This document shows, piece after piece, positions 1 to 8,371 of a stretch of DNA of 63,345 bases (positions are counted from its first letter, which is position 1; every line of letters begins with the position of its first letter). The notes under the pieces are model-generated. The model worked only from the letters and a program-made list of their open reading frames with translations, was not told where the DNA came from and made no database searches. The DNA comes from Micromonospora inaquosa. GTDB taxonomy: Bacteria > Actinomycetota > Actinomycetes > Mycobacteriales > Micromonosporaceae. A program made the translations under genes and the position numbers. The stretch covers positions 1 to 63,345 of the forward strand of contig NZ_QGSZ01000274.1 in NCBI RefSeq assembly GCF_003857055.1. Direction: 5' to 3'.

Positions 1-210
1 GGCGAGTGCCCACGACATCGAGGTGGCGGCCGGAGCCGGGGAACCGGCGGACGCGACGAATGCGTTACGCAGCCGCCGGGCGACGGGCGCCTCGACGGTG
101 CTGGACGCGGACTTCACGAACTCGCCCATTTCCTTCAGCTTGGCGAGAACGGTCTTACTCTCGACCCCGAGCTCTTTTGCAAGCTCGTGTACGCGGGCCT
201 TGCCTGCCAC
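1..210 (-). CDS. infB: Translation initiation factor IF-2, N-terminal 70 codons (partial)
   Basis: The gene runs off the left edge of the window. The visible protein starts VAGKARVHELAKELGVES and continues with KTVLAKLKEMGEFVKSASST, which is the IF-2 N-terminal subdomain. IF-2 is the GTPase that brings fMet-tRNA to the 30S ribosomal subunit. The GTG start at 210 is preceded by a GAGGAG ribosome binding site. It lies downstream of rimP, nusA and ylxR on the same strand, the standard bacterial order. The G domain is outside the window. Confidence 0.93.
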   Translation of the reverse strand, partial: MAGKARVHELAKELGVESKTVLAKLKEMGEFVKSASSTVEAPVARRLRNAFVASAGSPAPAATSMSWALA

Positions 211-303
211 TGCACTCCTCACTCCGAGGTCGTGCGGGCAGCACCCGCAGCGACCTCACTCGTGCACTTGAAGCCTGGTCATTTCAGGGACTTCATCGTG
301 TGC

Positions 304-636
304 TCATGTCGGTCGTCCTACCCTGCTAGCGACCCTCGCCCGGTCGGGCTGACCGGACGTAGTGGTTGGCGCATCGACGTGCTCTGCCAGCACACCGTGG
401 TCAAGGACCTCGGTGCTGCGCAGCGCACGCCCAAAGGCGCGGCGCCGCACCGCCAGCGCGAAGCAGGCCGGATCCGGGTGCATGTTCGCTCCCCGACCCG
501 GCAGCCTGCGGCGTGGATCAGGCCGGAGGCTGTGACCAGCCTCGTCCCTGACCGCGACGATCCGCAGCAATTCGCTGGCCGGCGCACGTTGCCGGCAACC
601 CACACAGGTGCGCTCCGGCTGCGCGCGTCGTACCAC
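304..636 (-). CDS. ylxR: YlxR (DUF448) family RNA-binding protein
   Basis: This 110-residue protein begins with GTG and contains the family core RTCVGCRQRAP near residues 9-19 and the LPGRGANMHPDPAC segment near residues 45-60, which carries the GRGA motif. YlxR proteins are small basic proteins encoded between nusA and infB; they are thought to bind RNA and influence RNase P or transcription. The C-terminal 30 residues are variable and low in structure. Position and motif make the call secure, although the molecular role is less well defined in actinobacteria. Confidence 0.9.
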   Translation of the reverse strand: MVRRAQPERTCVGCRQRAPASELLRIVAVRDEAGHSLRPDPRRRLPGRGANMHPDPACFALAVRRRAFGRALRSTEVLDHGVLAEHVDAPTTTSGQPDRARVASRVGRPT

Positions 637-652
637 TGGAGGAAGTCTACCC

Positions 653-1696
653 CTAGCTACCCGAGATCGCGCCGCCCGGCTCCCGCACGTGATCAGTTAC
701 CCCACGCGCCGCCGGCGCGGCCTGCTCCGCATCGGAGCGAATGTCGATCCGCCAACCGGTCAATCGGGCCGCGAGTCGGGCATTCTGCCCCTCCCGACCG
801 ATCGCGAGCGAGAGCTGGAAGTCGGGAACGGTCACCCGGGCGGCTCGACCGGCCAGGTCGACCACCTCGACCCGCAACGCCTTGGCCGGCGACAACGCGT
901 TGCCGACGAAGGTGGCCGGGTCGTCCGACCAGTCGATGATGTCGATCTTCTCACCGTGCAGCTCGCTCATCACGGCCCGCACCCGCTGACCCATCGGGCC
1001 GATACAGGCGCCCTTTGCGTTCACCCCAGGGGTGGTGGAGCGGACGGCGATCTTCGTGCGATGGCCCGCCTCACGGGCGATCGCGCCGATCTCCACGGTG
1101 CCGTCGGCGATCTCCGGCACCTCCAGGGCGAACAGCTTCTTCACCAGAGCCGGATGCGACCGGGACAGGGTGATCTGCGGCCCGCGCATGCCCTTGGCCA
1201 CATGCACCACGACACACCGGACCCGCTCGCCGTGGGCGTACCGCTCACCCGGCACCTGCTCGGACTGCGGCAGCACGCCCTCCAACTTGCCCAGGTCGAC
1301 GCTGACGATGCCCTTCTCGGTACGCGTCTCGTGCGCCTGCACCACGCCGGTGACCAGGTCACCCTCGCGGCCCACGTACTCACCGAAGTGCACCTCGTCG
1401 GTGGCCTCCCGCAACCGCTGGAGGATCACCTGCTTGGCGGTCATGGCGGCGATCCGGCCAAAGTCGTGCGGGGTGTCGTCCCACTCCCGCACCAGGCTGC
1501 CGTCGGCGTCGAGCTCCTGCGCGTACACCAGGGCGGCGCCCGACTTGCGGTCGATCTCCACCCGGGCGTGCGGCTCGGCCCCGTCGGTGTGCCGGTAGGC
1601 GGTCAGCAACGCGGTCTCGATCGCCGCGAGAATCGTGTCGAACGGGATCTCCCGCTCGCGCTCGAGTGCGCGCAGCGCCGCGAGGTCGATGTTCAC
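653..1696 (-). CDS. nusA: Transcription termination/antitermination factor NusA
   Basis: NusA binds RNA polymerase and nascent RNA and modulates pausing, termination and antitermination. The 347-residue product starts VNIDLAALRALEREREIPFD (GTG start) and contains the N-terminal polymerase-binding domain, an S1 domain (around GEYVGREGDLVTGVVQ) and two KH domains, with GPMG and GREG loops visible. It lacks the extra acidic repeats of E. coli NusA, as is usual in actinobacteria. Its GTG start overlaps the rimP stop by four bases (GTGA), so translation is probably coupled. Confidence 0.96.
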   Translation of the reverse strand: MNIDLAALRALEREREIPFDTILAAIETALLTAYRHTDGAEPHARVEIDRKSGAALVYAQELDADGSLVREWDDTPHDFGRIAAMTAKQVILQRLREATDEVHFGEYVGREGDLVTGVVQAHETRTEKGIVSVDLGKLEGVLPQSEQVPGERYAHGERVRCVVVHVAKGMRGPQITLSRSHPALVKKLFALEVPEIADGTVEIGAIAREAGHRTKIAVRSTTPGVNAKGACIGPMGQRVRAVMSELHGEKIDIIDWSDDPATFVGNALSPAKALRVEVVDLAGRAARVTVPDFQLSLAIGREGQNARLAARLTGWRIDIRSDAEQAAPAARGVTDHVREPGGAISGS

Positions 1697-2382
1697 CTCT
1701 CCTCGTCCTCCACATCATCTTCGTCGTCGATGTCGTCTGAATCGTCGATCTCGTCGGAATCGTCCGCGTCGTCGAACTCGTCGTCCGGCTCGCCGAGCTC
1801 GGCGAGCCGGGTGAACTCGACCTGCACGCGGCCGGGGCCCAGTTGGGCGTACGCCCAGGCGGCACGGCCGTCGTCGGTCTCCAGGTGCACGCCCTCGTCG
1901 TCGGTCGCGACCACCCGACCGGTCAGCTGACGGTCACCGGCGGGCCGCTCGCCCCGCTGGCCGGGCAGCGCGGCCGCGCCCCGGACGGTGACCTTGACCA
2001 GCCGGCCCACGTTGCGCCGCCAGTGGCGGGGCAGGGTGAGGGGCCGGTCGACGCCGGGCGAGCTGACTTCCAGCTGGTACTCGCCGGCGACGATGTCGCC
2101 ACCGGTCTCCTCCGCGGCGTCCAGCGCGGCCGAGACCGCGCGGGAGACGTCCGCGACGGCGTCCAGGTCGATCCCGCCGTCGGTGTCCACCATCACCCGC
2201 ACCACGTGTCGGCGGCCGGCCCGGGAAACCGACAGGTCCTCCAGGTCGTAGCCGGCGTCGTTGACCACCGGCTCGATCACGGCCCGCAGTCGGGCCCGCC
2301 GCGCGGCGAGGTCACCGCCGCGGGGAGCCGCGGCGTCGCGGGGTCGACCCGTCGGCCTGGTGGCACGGCCACGCTGCGTCAT
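1693..2382 (-). CDS. rimP: Ribosome maturation factor RimP
   Basis: RimP assists 30S subunit assembly. The ATG at 2382 is chosen because a GGGAGAGGG ribosome binding site precedes it and because the earlier in-frame start would add 52 unrelated residues. The core LRAVIEPVVNDAGYDLEDLS, the YQLEVSSPGVDRPL signature and the C-terminal SH3-like part are present. The last 30 or so residues form a very acidic Asp/Glu tail (DDEFDDADDSDE and similar), longer than in most homologs. The gene is the first of the minus-strand rimP-nusA-ylxR-infB operon. Confidence 0.94.
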   Translation of the reverse strand: MTQRGRATRPTGRPRDAAAPRGGDLAARRARLRAVIEPVVNDAGYDLEDLSVSRAGRRHVVRVMVDTDGGIDLDAVADVSRAVSAALDAAEETGGDIVAGEYQLEVSSPGVDRPLTLPRHWRRNVGRLVKVTVRGAAALPGQRGERPAGDRQLTGRVVATDDEGVHLETDDGRAAWAYAQLGPGRVQVEFTRLAELGEPDDEFDDADDSDEIDDSDDIDDEDDVEDEER

Positions 2383-2536
2383 CTCCGCACCCTCTCCCTG
2401 GTCAACGGGGGACGTCGTCCCGCCATGCCGGCACGCCACCGGAGTGGACACGCCGGTGGTTGCGCAGAGCGTAACGCGCCTGCCCGGCGGCGGACCGGGC
2501 GGCGCACCGACGCCGGTGACCCCCGGACCGGCGCGC

Positions 2537-3064
2537 ATGGTGTTGACTTGGCCGGTGGGGATCGGCAGAACGACTCAGCGCGACCAAACATCCGGACATT
2601 CCCGGCGAAAGCTCTTGAGCGCCGGGGCGCTGCTGGTGCTCGGTGGCGCCGTGACGCCGCTGACCGGCTGTGATCTTTTCGACCGCGACGACCAACCGGC
2701 CCCACCGCCCGACCCGCTGCGGCCGATGGTGGACGAGTCACTCGCGCTGGCCGCCGCGTACCGGGCGAGCGCGACCGCGCATCCCGAACTCGCCGACCGG
2801 CTCAACCCGATCGCCGAGACGCACACCGCGCACGCCACCGAACTGGCCCGGGTGATCGGCGTGACCCTGCCCTCGCCGGCCTCCGCCGCCCCGACCACCG
2901 CACCGGCGGCCGATCCGAACAGCGCACGCGCCGGCCTACGGGCGCTGGAGAAGACCGCCCAGCAGTCCGCCACCGCCGCCTGCGCCGCGGCACCCGCGGA
3001 ACGGGCCGCACTGCTCGGGTCGATCGTCGCCGCCCGAGCCACTCACCAGGAGGCACTCAAGTGA
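2537..3064 (+). CDS. Predicted Tat-exported lipoprotein, ferritin-like
   Basis: The 175-residue product has a twin-arginine segment (HSRRKLLSAG, near residues 20-30) followed by a hydrophobic stretch and an LTGC lipobox near residues 40-45, so it is probably exported and lipid-anchored. The rest is helical and Ala-rich with Glu/His pairs (ETHTAHATEL) like half of a ferritin-like bundle. The ATG at 2537 is the first start that keeps the signal near the N-terminus. It overlaps the next ferritin-like gene by GTGA. A similar pair beside rimP is known in mycobacteria (Rv2843/Rv2844 region). Function is unknown. Confidence 0.72.
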   Translation: MVLTWPVGIGRTTQRDQTSGHSRRKLLSAGALLVLGGAVTPLTGCDLFDRDDQPAPPPDPLRPMVDESLALAAAYRASATAHPELADRLNPIAETHTAHATELARVIGVTLPSPASAAPTTAPAADPNSARAGLRALEKTAQQSATAACAAAPAERAALLGSIVAARATHQEALK

Positions 3065-3498
3065 GGCAGCCGTCCGCCGGGGAGGCGCTCGCCTCCGCCC
3101 TGTCCGCCGAGTACGCGGCCATCTACGCCTACGGACGCATCGGCGTCCGGCTCACCGGAGCGGCGCGGGACGCGGCACGCCAGGCGGAGGCTGCGCATCG
3201 CCGCCGACGCGACGCGCTGGTGGTGCAGCTCACCACGGGCGGTGGCGTCGTCCCACCGGACCGCGCCGGTTACGCGCTGCCGTTCCCCGTCACCGACCGG
3301 GCCAGCGCCCTGCGGCTCGCCGCCGAGATGGAGGAGCGCACCGCCGCGCACTGGCGGGCCGCCCTGGCATCCACCACCGGCGCCGATCGGGACCAGGCGC
3401 TGGCTGCCCTGGTCGAGTACGCCGTGCGGGCCACCAGGTGGCGGAAGACGGCCGGGTCGACCCCGCTTACTGTCCCGTTTCCCGGACGACCAACCTGA
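3061..3498 (+). CDS. Ferritin-like DUF4439 family protein
   Basis: This 145-residue helical protein carries ALSAEYAAIYAYGRIG near its start, then AARQAEAAHRRRRDAL and AAEMEERTAAHWRAAL, giving the regularly spaced Glu, Tyr and His residues of a four-helix ferritin-like fold. DUF4439 proteins are found beside rimP in many actinobacteria; their substrate is unknown. The GTG start overlaps the preceding lipoprotein stop by four bases, so the two are probably co-translated and may work together at the membrane. Confidence 0.8.
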   Translation: MRQPSAGEALASALSAEYAAIYAYGRIGVRLTGAARDAARQAEAAHRRRRDALVVQLTTGGGVVPPDRAGYALPFPVTDRASALRLAAEMEERTAAHWRAALASTTGADRDQALAALVEYAVRATRWRKTAGSTPLTVPFPGRPT

Positions 3499-3522
3499 AC
3501 CGGTCTGTTCCGGTTGCGGTAC

Positions 3523-3537
3523 GCATACCAGGTATGC
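3523..3537. promoter_or_regulatory. Perfect 15-bp inverted repeat, probable PadR operator
   Basis: GCATACCAGGTATGC is a perfect 7-1-7 dyad that ends 13 bp before the padR start codon. PadR-family regulators bind dyads of this size and usually repress their own operon, so this is the likely autoregulatory site for the padR-ABC-FtsX operon. The assignment comes from position and symmetry only. Confidence 0.6.
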
Positions 3538-3550
3538 ATACTCCGTTGCC

Positions 3551-4141
3551 ATGTCCATCCGTCACGGGTTGCTCGCCCTGCTCGAACGCGGCCAGATGTA
3601 CGGCTACCAGCTACGCGCCGCGTTCGAGGAGTCGACCGGCTCGACCTGGCCGCTGAACATCGGGCAGGTCTACACCACGCTGTCCCGGCTGGAACGGGAC
3701 GGTCTGGTGCGCCCGCTGCCGGAGAGCGAGGCCGGGCAACGCCCGTACGAGATCACCGACGCCGGCCGGGCGGACCTGGCACTGTGGTTCGCCACCCCGA
3801 TCAGCCGTACCGACCGGCCCCGCGACGAACTGGCGATCAAGCTGGCGCTGGCGCTCACCACCCCCGGCGTCGACGTCCGGTCGGTGGTGCAGGCGCAGCG
3901 CAGCGCGACGATCCGGGCCCTTCAGGAGTTGACCCGGTTGAAGTACGGCAGCAACCGGCCGGAGGACCTCCCCTGGCGCCTCGTGCTGGACTCGATGGTG
4001 TTCCAGGCCGAGGCCGAGGTGCGCTGGCTGGACCACTGCGAGACCAGCCTGGTCCGGCACCGGCCCAGCGCCCCGGCGCCGCCCGGTGACGCCGACGCGC
4101 GGGACGCGGCTCGATGGGCCGGCGAGGAGGCACGACGGTGA
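3551..4141 (+). CDS. PadR family transcriptional regulator
   Basis: The 196-residue protein starts MSIRHGLLALLERGQMYGYQ, the PadR winged-helix domain, with the wing near YTTLSRLERDGLVRP (residues 38-52) and a C-terminal Vir_C-like helical dimerisation domain to about residue 175. PadR proteins usually repress adjacent transporter operons and release DNA on binding a ligand. The ATG at 3551 sits directly behind a perfect dyad. The stop overlaps the following ABC ATPase start (GTGA), and the GAGGAGG site for that gene lies inside this reading frame. Confidence 0.93.
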   Translation: MSIRHGLLALLERGQMYGYQLRAAFEESTGSTWPLNIGQVYTTLSRLERDGLVRPLPESEAGQRPYEITDAGRADLALWFATPISRTDRPRDELAIKLALALTTPGVDVRSVVQAQRSATIRALQELTRLKYGSNRPEDLPWRLVLDSMVFQAEAEVRWLDHCETSLVRHRPSAPAPPGDADARDAARWAGEEARR

Positions 4142-4872
4142 GCGGGTCGGACGACGCGGTGCTGGAGCTACGCGCCGTCCACCGCACCCACGGCAGCGGG
4201 CCGGCGGCGGTGCACGCGCTGCGCGGCGTCAGCCTGGTCGTCCGGCCCGGCGAGCTGGTCGCCGTGATGGGGCCGTCCGGCTCCGGTAAATCAACACTGC
4301 TGGCGCTCGCCGGCGGATTGGACCGGCCGACCGGCGGCGAGGTCCGGGTCGAGGGGCAACCGCTGGGGGCGCTGGACCGCCGCGGGCTGGCCCAGCTGCG
4401 CCGCCGCCGGATCGGCTACATCTTCCAGCAGCTCAACCTGCTGGGCAGTCTGAGCGCGGTGGAGAATGTGGCGCTCCCGCTGGAACTCGACGGGACCAGC
4501 GGACGGCGGGCCCGCGCGCTGGCCATGGCCGCGCTCACCGAGGTGGGTCTGCCCGCGTTGGGTGACCGCTTCCCGGACCAGCTCTCCGGCGGGCAGCAGC
4601 AGCGGGTGGCGATCGCCCGCGCGCTGGTGGGTGAACGCCGGCTGGTGCTCGCCGACGAGCCCACCGGGGCGTTGGACTCCCAGACCGGCGAGGCGGTGCT
4701 GCACCTGCTGCGGCGCCGGATCGACGCGGGTGCCGCCGGAGTGCTGGTCACCCACGAGGCGCGGCACGCCGGCTGGGCCGACCGGGTGGTGTTCCTCCGC
4801 GACGGCGTCCTGGTCGACACGACGGCACCGCTGGGCAGTGTCGAGCAGTTGCTGTCCGGCAGCGACCGGTGA
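4138..4872 (+). CDS. ABC transporter ATP-binding protein (MacB/LolD type)
   Basis: The 244-residue ATPase has Walker A GPSGSGKST (near residues 45-53), the Q-loop in GYIFQQLNLLGSLSAVENV, signature LSGGQQQRVAIARAL, Walker B LVLADEPTGALD and H-loop VTHEARHA. This pattern is typical of the MacB/LolD subfamily that pairs with FtsX-type permeases and extrudes peptides, lipids or antibiotics, or senses them. It lies between padR and the permease with four-base overlaps on both sides, so the three form one operon presumably regulated by the PadR protein. Confidence 0.95.
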   Translation: MSGSDDAVLELRAVHRTHGSGPAAVHALRGVSLVVRPGELVAVMGPSGSGKSTLLALAGGLDRPTGGEVRVEGQPLGALDRRGLAQLRRRRIGYIFQQLNLLGSLSAVENVALPLELDGTSGRRARALAMAALTEVGLPALGDRFPDQLSGGQQQRVAIARALVGERRLVLADEPTGALDSQTGEAVLHLLRRRIDAGAAGVLVTHEARHAGWADRVVFLRDGVLVDTTAPLGSVEQLLSGSDR

Positions 4873-7646
4873 TCATCCGCCGTCCGACGCGGGCCCCCGG
4901 TCGGGCCGACACCGCGACACCTCGGCCCGTCACGCCGTCCGCCCCGGTCGGCCGACGGCGCTTCGCCGAGCTGACCGGCTCCTGGCGGGCGGCGCTGCGG
5001 ATCGCCCGGCGGGAGTCACGCCGGTCCCGGGGCCGGACCCTGCTGGTGCTCGCGATGATCGCCATGCCGGTGGCGGCGCTGGCCTTCCTGGCGGCGAGCT
5101 ACGACATGGCCGAGCTGACCCCACAGGAACGCATCGACCGCCGGCTCGGGGTGGCCGACGCCCAGTTGCAGTGGATCGCCGACGCCCCGGTGGCGCAGGA
5201 CGAGTGGGGTGAGGGCTGGTACACCAGCGACGGCGGGCCCTCCTCGAAGGTGACTGCGGCCCAGGTGACCGCACTGCTGGGGCCGGGCAGCCGGGTCACC
5301 GAGGTGCGTCCGCGCGTCCCGCTGACCCTGCGCGGCCCGGACCGCGACGAGGTCGTGAACGCTCAGGTGCTCGACCTCACCGACCCGTTGGCCCGCGGCC
5401 TGGTGCGGTTCCGGGCCGGCCGGGCACCGCGGCAGCCCGGGGAGGTCGCGGTCAGTCCGGCGGCGCTGCGCCGCTTCGACCTGCGCCTGGGCCGTGCCGT
5501 GGCCACCGCCGACGGGAGCAGGGCGTACACGGTGGTGGGGGTGGTCGAGTTTCCCGACGACCTCGGGCCGGTGGTGGCGTTACACCCGGGGGCCGTGCCC
5601 GCAACCGGTCCGCAGCCGGACAGCGTCTGGCTGGCGGACCTGCCCGGCACAGTGGACGCCGCGTTGGTGTCCCGACTCAACAACCTGGGAGTGGTGGTCG
5701 CCGCCCGACACCCGATCGGCCCGGCGACCGCAGCGAACCGGACGTGGCTCGGATCGATCCGGCCGAGCGACGCCAACGACCTGAGCACCGGTGTCCTCAT
5801 CGCCGGCCTCGGGCTGCTGGAGGTCGTCCTGCTGGTCGGGCCGGCCTTCGCCGTCGGCGTCCGTCGCCGGCGGCGGGATCTGGCGCTGGTCGCGGTGGCG
5901 GGCGGGGACGCCGGCCAACTCCGCCGGGTCGTACTGGCCGACGGTGTGGTGCTGGGTGTGCTGGGGGCCGCCGCCGGCCTGCTGGTCGGCGTCGGCGCGG
6001 CGTTCGCCGGTCGCCCGCTGATGGAGCAGTACGTCTTCAGCGCCCGCTTCGGCGGCTACCGCTGCTGGCCGACAGCGCTGGTGCTCCTCGCTGGTGTCGC
6101 GGTGCTGGCCGGGGTGCTCGCCGCACTGGCGCCGGCCTGGACCGCCGCCCGACAGGACGTCAGCGCCGGGCTCGCCGGGCGACGGACGCCCGCGCAGTCG
6201 CGGGGCCGGTGGTTGGCGCTCGGCGTGACGCTGGTGGCCGGCGGGGCCGGGCTGGCGGCGTTCGGGGCCACCCGGACTTCCCCGGCGGTGATCCTCACCG
6301 GGTTGATCCTCGGCGAGTTGGGCCTGGTCTGCTGCACTCCCACGCTGCTCGGGGCGTTGGCCCGCCTTGGTCGGGTGTTGCCGCTGGCGCCACGGATCGC
6401 GCTGCGTGATGCCAGCCGCAACCGGTCCGCCGCGGCACCTGCCATCTGCGCCGTGATGGCCGCCGTCGCCAGCAGCGTGGCCCTCGGCGGATACCTGGCC
6501 AGCGACGGCGCCCGCGACGCGCGTGCCTACCAACCGGCGCTGCCGACCGGCCACGTACTGGTCAACCCGATGAGGTCGGCCGGGCAGCCCACGCTGGCCC
6601 AGGTCACCGACGCGGCCCGGAGTCAGTTCGGGGTCGACGCGGTCGCCCTCGTGCAGTCGGCGAGTTGCGGGGCGGGGCGCACTGGTTACTGCGACATCGC
6701 ACCAGTGCTCCCGCTGACCCGGGCCTGCCCCTGGCAGCCCGGCGTTGAACTCCCCGCGGCGCAGCGCCAGCAGGCCCGGGCCGACCCCCGCTGCCAGTTC
6801 CGCGAGACGAACTACTTCGGCGGCTACGTGGAACCCGGAGTCGACGACGGGACCGCGCTCCCCCTGCTCACCGGCGTGGACCCGGCGACGACCGCCGCCG
6901 CCACGGCCGTGCTGCGCGCCGGCGGCGTGGTGGTGACCGACCCGCGTTACCTGCACGACGGCCTGGTCACCGTCCGGGTCAGCGAGGTGGAGGCCAGCCC
7001 GAACCGGCCGATCACCGACCACGACCTTCCGGGGTACGCGCTGCCCCGGGCGACCGGCCAGCCTCGTCTGCTGCTGTCCACCGCCGCGGCCCGACAGCTC
7101 GACCTGAGCTGGTCTACGACCGGTTGGGTGATCGGCACCACGACCCCGCCCGACGAGGAGCAACAGGCCCGGTTCGCCGCCGCCCTGCGGCCCTTCGGGA
7201 CGCTCTCGCTGAGCGTGGAGAACGGCGGCCCTCCGCGCGACCTCTCACCGCTGCTGCTGTTGCTCGCGGCGGCGGCCGGGCTGATCACGGTGGGCGCGGC
7301 CGGGATCGCCACCGCGCTCGCCGCCGCCGAGGGGCGCGCCGAACTGACCACCCTCGCGGCGGTCGGCGCCGCCCCGGGGGTACGCCGACTGCTGGCGATC
7401 TGCCAGGCCGGCGTCATCGCCGGTCTCGGTTCGGTGCTCGGCATCGTGGCGGGCCTCGGCACCGCCGCGATCGTGCTGGTGTCGGTGAACCGGCAGTACG
7501 CCGGCGACTGGCCGGTACCCGATCCGTACCCCTTTCTGGTGCCGTGGCCCGCGCTCGGGGTCCTGGTGCTGGTGCCGGTGGTGGCGATGTTCGGGGCGGG
7601 CCTGTTCACCCGGGCCCGGCTGCCGATCGAACGGCGGCTGGACTGA
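4869..7646 (+). CDS. FtsX-type ABC transporter permease
   Basis: This 925-residue membrane protein starts at a GTG that overlaps the ATPase stop. A transmembrane helix near residues 55-80 is followed by a large extracytoplasmic domain, a helix cluster near residues 300-450, a second extracytoplasmic domain with several Cys (around residues 590-650) and a final helix cluster near residues 790-915. This duplicated FtsX arrangement matches actinobacterial MacB-like or bacitracin-type permeases. The substrate is not indicated. It works with the ATPase encoded just upstream. Confidence 0.9.
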   Translation: MIIRRPTRAPGRADTATPRPVTPSAPVGRRRFAELTGSWRAALRIARRESRRSRGRTLLVLAMIAMPVAALAFLAASYDMAELTPQERIDRRLGVADAQLQWIADAPVAQDEWGEGWYTSDGGPSSKVTAAQVTALLGPGSRVTEVRPRVPLTLRGPDRDEVVNAQVLDLTDPLARGLVRFRAGRAPRQPGEVAVSPAALRRFDLRLGRAVATADGSRAYTVVGVVEFPDDLGPVVALHPGAVPATGPQPDSVWLADLPGTVDAALVSRLNNLGVVVAARHPIGPATAANRTWLGSIRPSDANDLSTGVLIAGLGLLEVVLLVGPAFAVGVRRRRRDLALVAVAGGDAGQLRRVVLADGVVLGVLGAAAGLLVGVGAAFAGRPLMEQYVFSARFGGYRCWPTALVLLAGVAVLAGVLAALAPAWTAARQDVSAGLAGRRTPAQSRGRWLALGVTLVAGGAGLAAFGATRTSPAVILTGLILGELGLVCCTPTLLGALARLGRVLPLAPRIALRDASRNRSAAAPAICAVMAAVASSVALGGYLASDGARDARAYQPALPTGHVLVNPMRSAGQPTLAQVTDAARSQFGVDAVALVQSASCGAGRTGYCDIAPVLPLTRACPWQPGVELPAAQRQQARADPRCQFRETNYFGGYVEPGVDDGTALPLLTGVDPATTAAATAVLRAGGVVVTDPRYLHDGLVTVRVSEVEASPNRPITDHDLPGYALPRATGQPRLLLSTAAARQLDLSWSTTGWVIGTTTPPDEEQQARFAAALRPFGTLSLSVENGGPPRDLSPLLLLLAAAAGLITVGAAGIATALAAAEGRAELTTLAAVGAAPGVRRLLAICQAGVIAGLGSVLGIVAGLGTAAIVLVSVNRQYAGDWPVPDPYPFLVPWPALGVLVLVPVVAMFGAGLFTRARLPIERRLD

Positions 7647-7719
7647 CCGATCCTGGGGGCTACCGAAAGGGACCACGCAGGGGTGCCGCCGGGGCCGGGC
7701 AGCCGGCAGACTGATCGGC

Positions 7720-8220
7720 GTGTCAGTGCTGGGAAGAGTCACCCGTCGGCTCGGTCATCATCGTTGGTTCGGCTCGGCCGCGCGTCTGTTGGTCCCCGCC
7801 GATCGGGTGGTCGGTCGCCTCACCCGGGGCCGGGTGGTCGCGCTCGGCCTGATCCCGTCTCTGGTGATCACCACGACCGGCCGCCGCTCCGGCAAGCCTC
7901 GCAGCAATCCGCTGGTCTACGTGCCCGACGGTGACGCGTACGTGGTGATCGGCTCCAACTGGGGGCAGACCCACCACCCCGGTTGGGCGATGAACCTGCT
8001 CGCCGATCCCGCCGCCCAGGTGGACGTGAAGGGCCGGCGGATCGCGGTGCGGGCCGAGCGGGCGACCGGCGCCGAACGGGACCGGTTGTGGCAGTTGCTG
8101 GTCACCGAGTGGCCGGCGTACCACACGTACGTGCAACGGGCCGGCGGCCGGGAGATCCACATCTTCCGGCTGGCCCCGACCGGGCGCGGCGCACCCGAGG
8201 GTCCGCCGTCGGCTGGCTAG
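7720..8220 (+). CDS. Deazaflavin-dependent nitroreductase family protein (Ddn/DUF385)
   Basis: The 166-residue product contains the family core LVITTTGRRSGKPRSNPLVYV (residues about 48-68), GDAYVVIGSNWGQTHHPGW and a VDVKGRRIAVRAERATG strand region. This is the split beta-barrel fold that binds F420 in Mycobacterium Ddn and related quinone or nitro reductases. Streptomycetes and micromonosporas make F420, so an F420-linked redox role is plausible, but the substrate is unknown. The start is GTG at 7720. The stop precedes a 59-bp leader repeat by about 30 bp. Confidence 0.87.
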   Translation: MSVLGRVTRRLGHHRWFGSAARLLVPADRVVGRLTRGRVVALGLIPSLVITTTGRRSGKPRSNPLVYVPDGDAYVVIGSNWGQTHHPGWAMNLLADPAAQVDVKGRRIAVRAERATGAERDRLWQLLVTEWPAYHTYVQRAGGREIHIFRLAPTGRGAPEGPPSAG

Positions 8221-8250
8221 GCTGACGCCTGGTAGCCAAGGCGAGGCGAT

Positions 8251-8371
8251 CCCGTGAGCGCGAGGAGTGAGCCGGGGTTGCGAGCCCCGCAGTCGCGAAC
8301 AAAGGCGGACCCGTGAGCGCGAGGAGTGAGCCGGGGTTGCGAGCCCCGCAGTCGCGAACAAAGGCAAGCCC
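8251..8371 (+). repeat. Two 59-bp tandem repeats forming chained 20-codon leader ORFs
   Basis: Two nearly identical units begin GTGAGCGCGAGGAGTGAGCC at 8254 and 8313, exactly 59 bp apart, and the ATG of the next gene (8372) lies another 59 bp on. Each unit can be read as a 20-codon ORF of the MSARSEPGLRAPQSR type. The stop of the first (8314-8316) overlaps the second GTG as GTGA, and the stop of the second (8373-8375) overlaps the gene's ATG as ATGA. Each unit ends with an AAAGGC Shine-Dalgarno-like element placed before the next start, and contains a CGGGG/CCCCG stem. The gene's own first codons (ATGAGCGCGAGCAGCGAGC) are a diverged third copy. Related units occur on the other strand near 16 kb. 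Confidence 0.85.
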
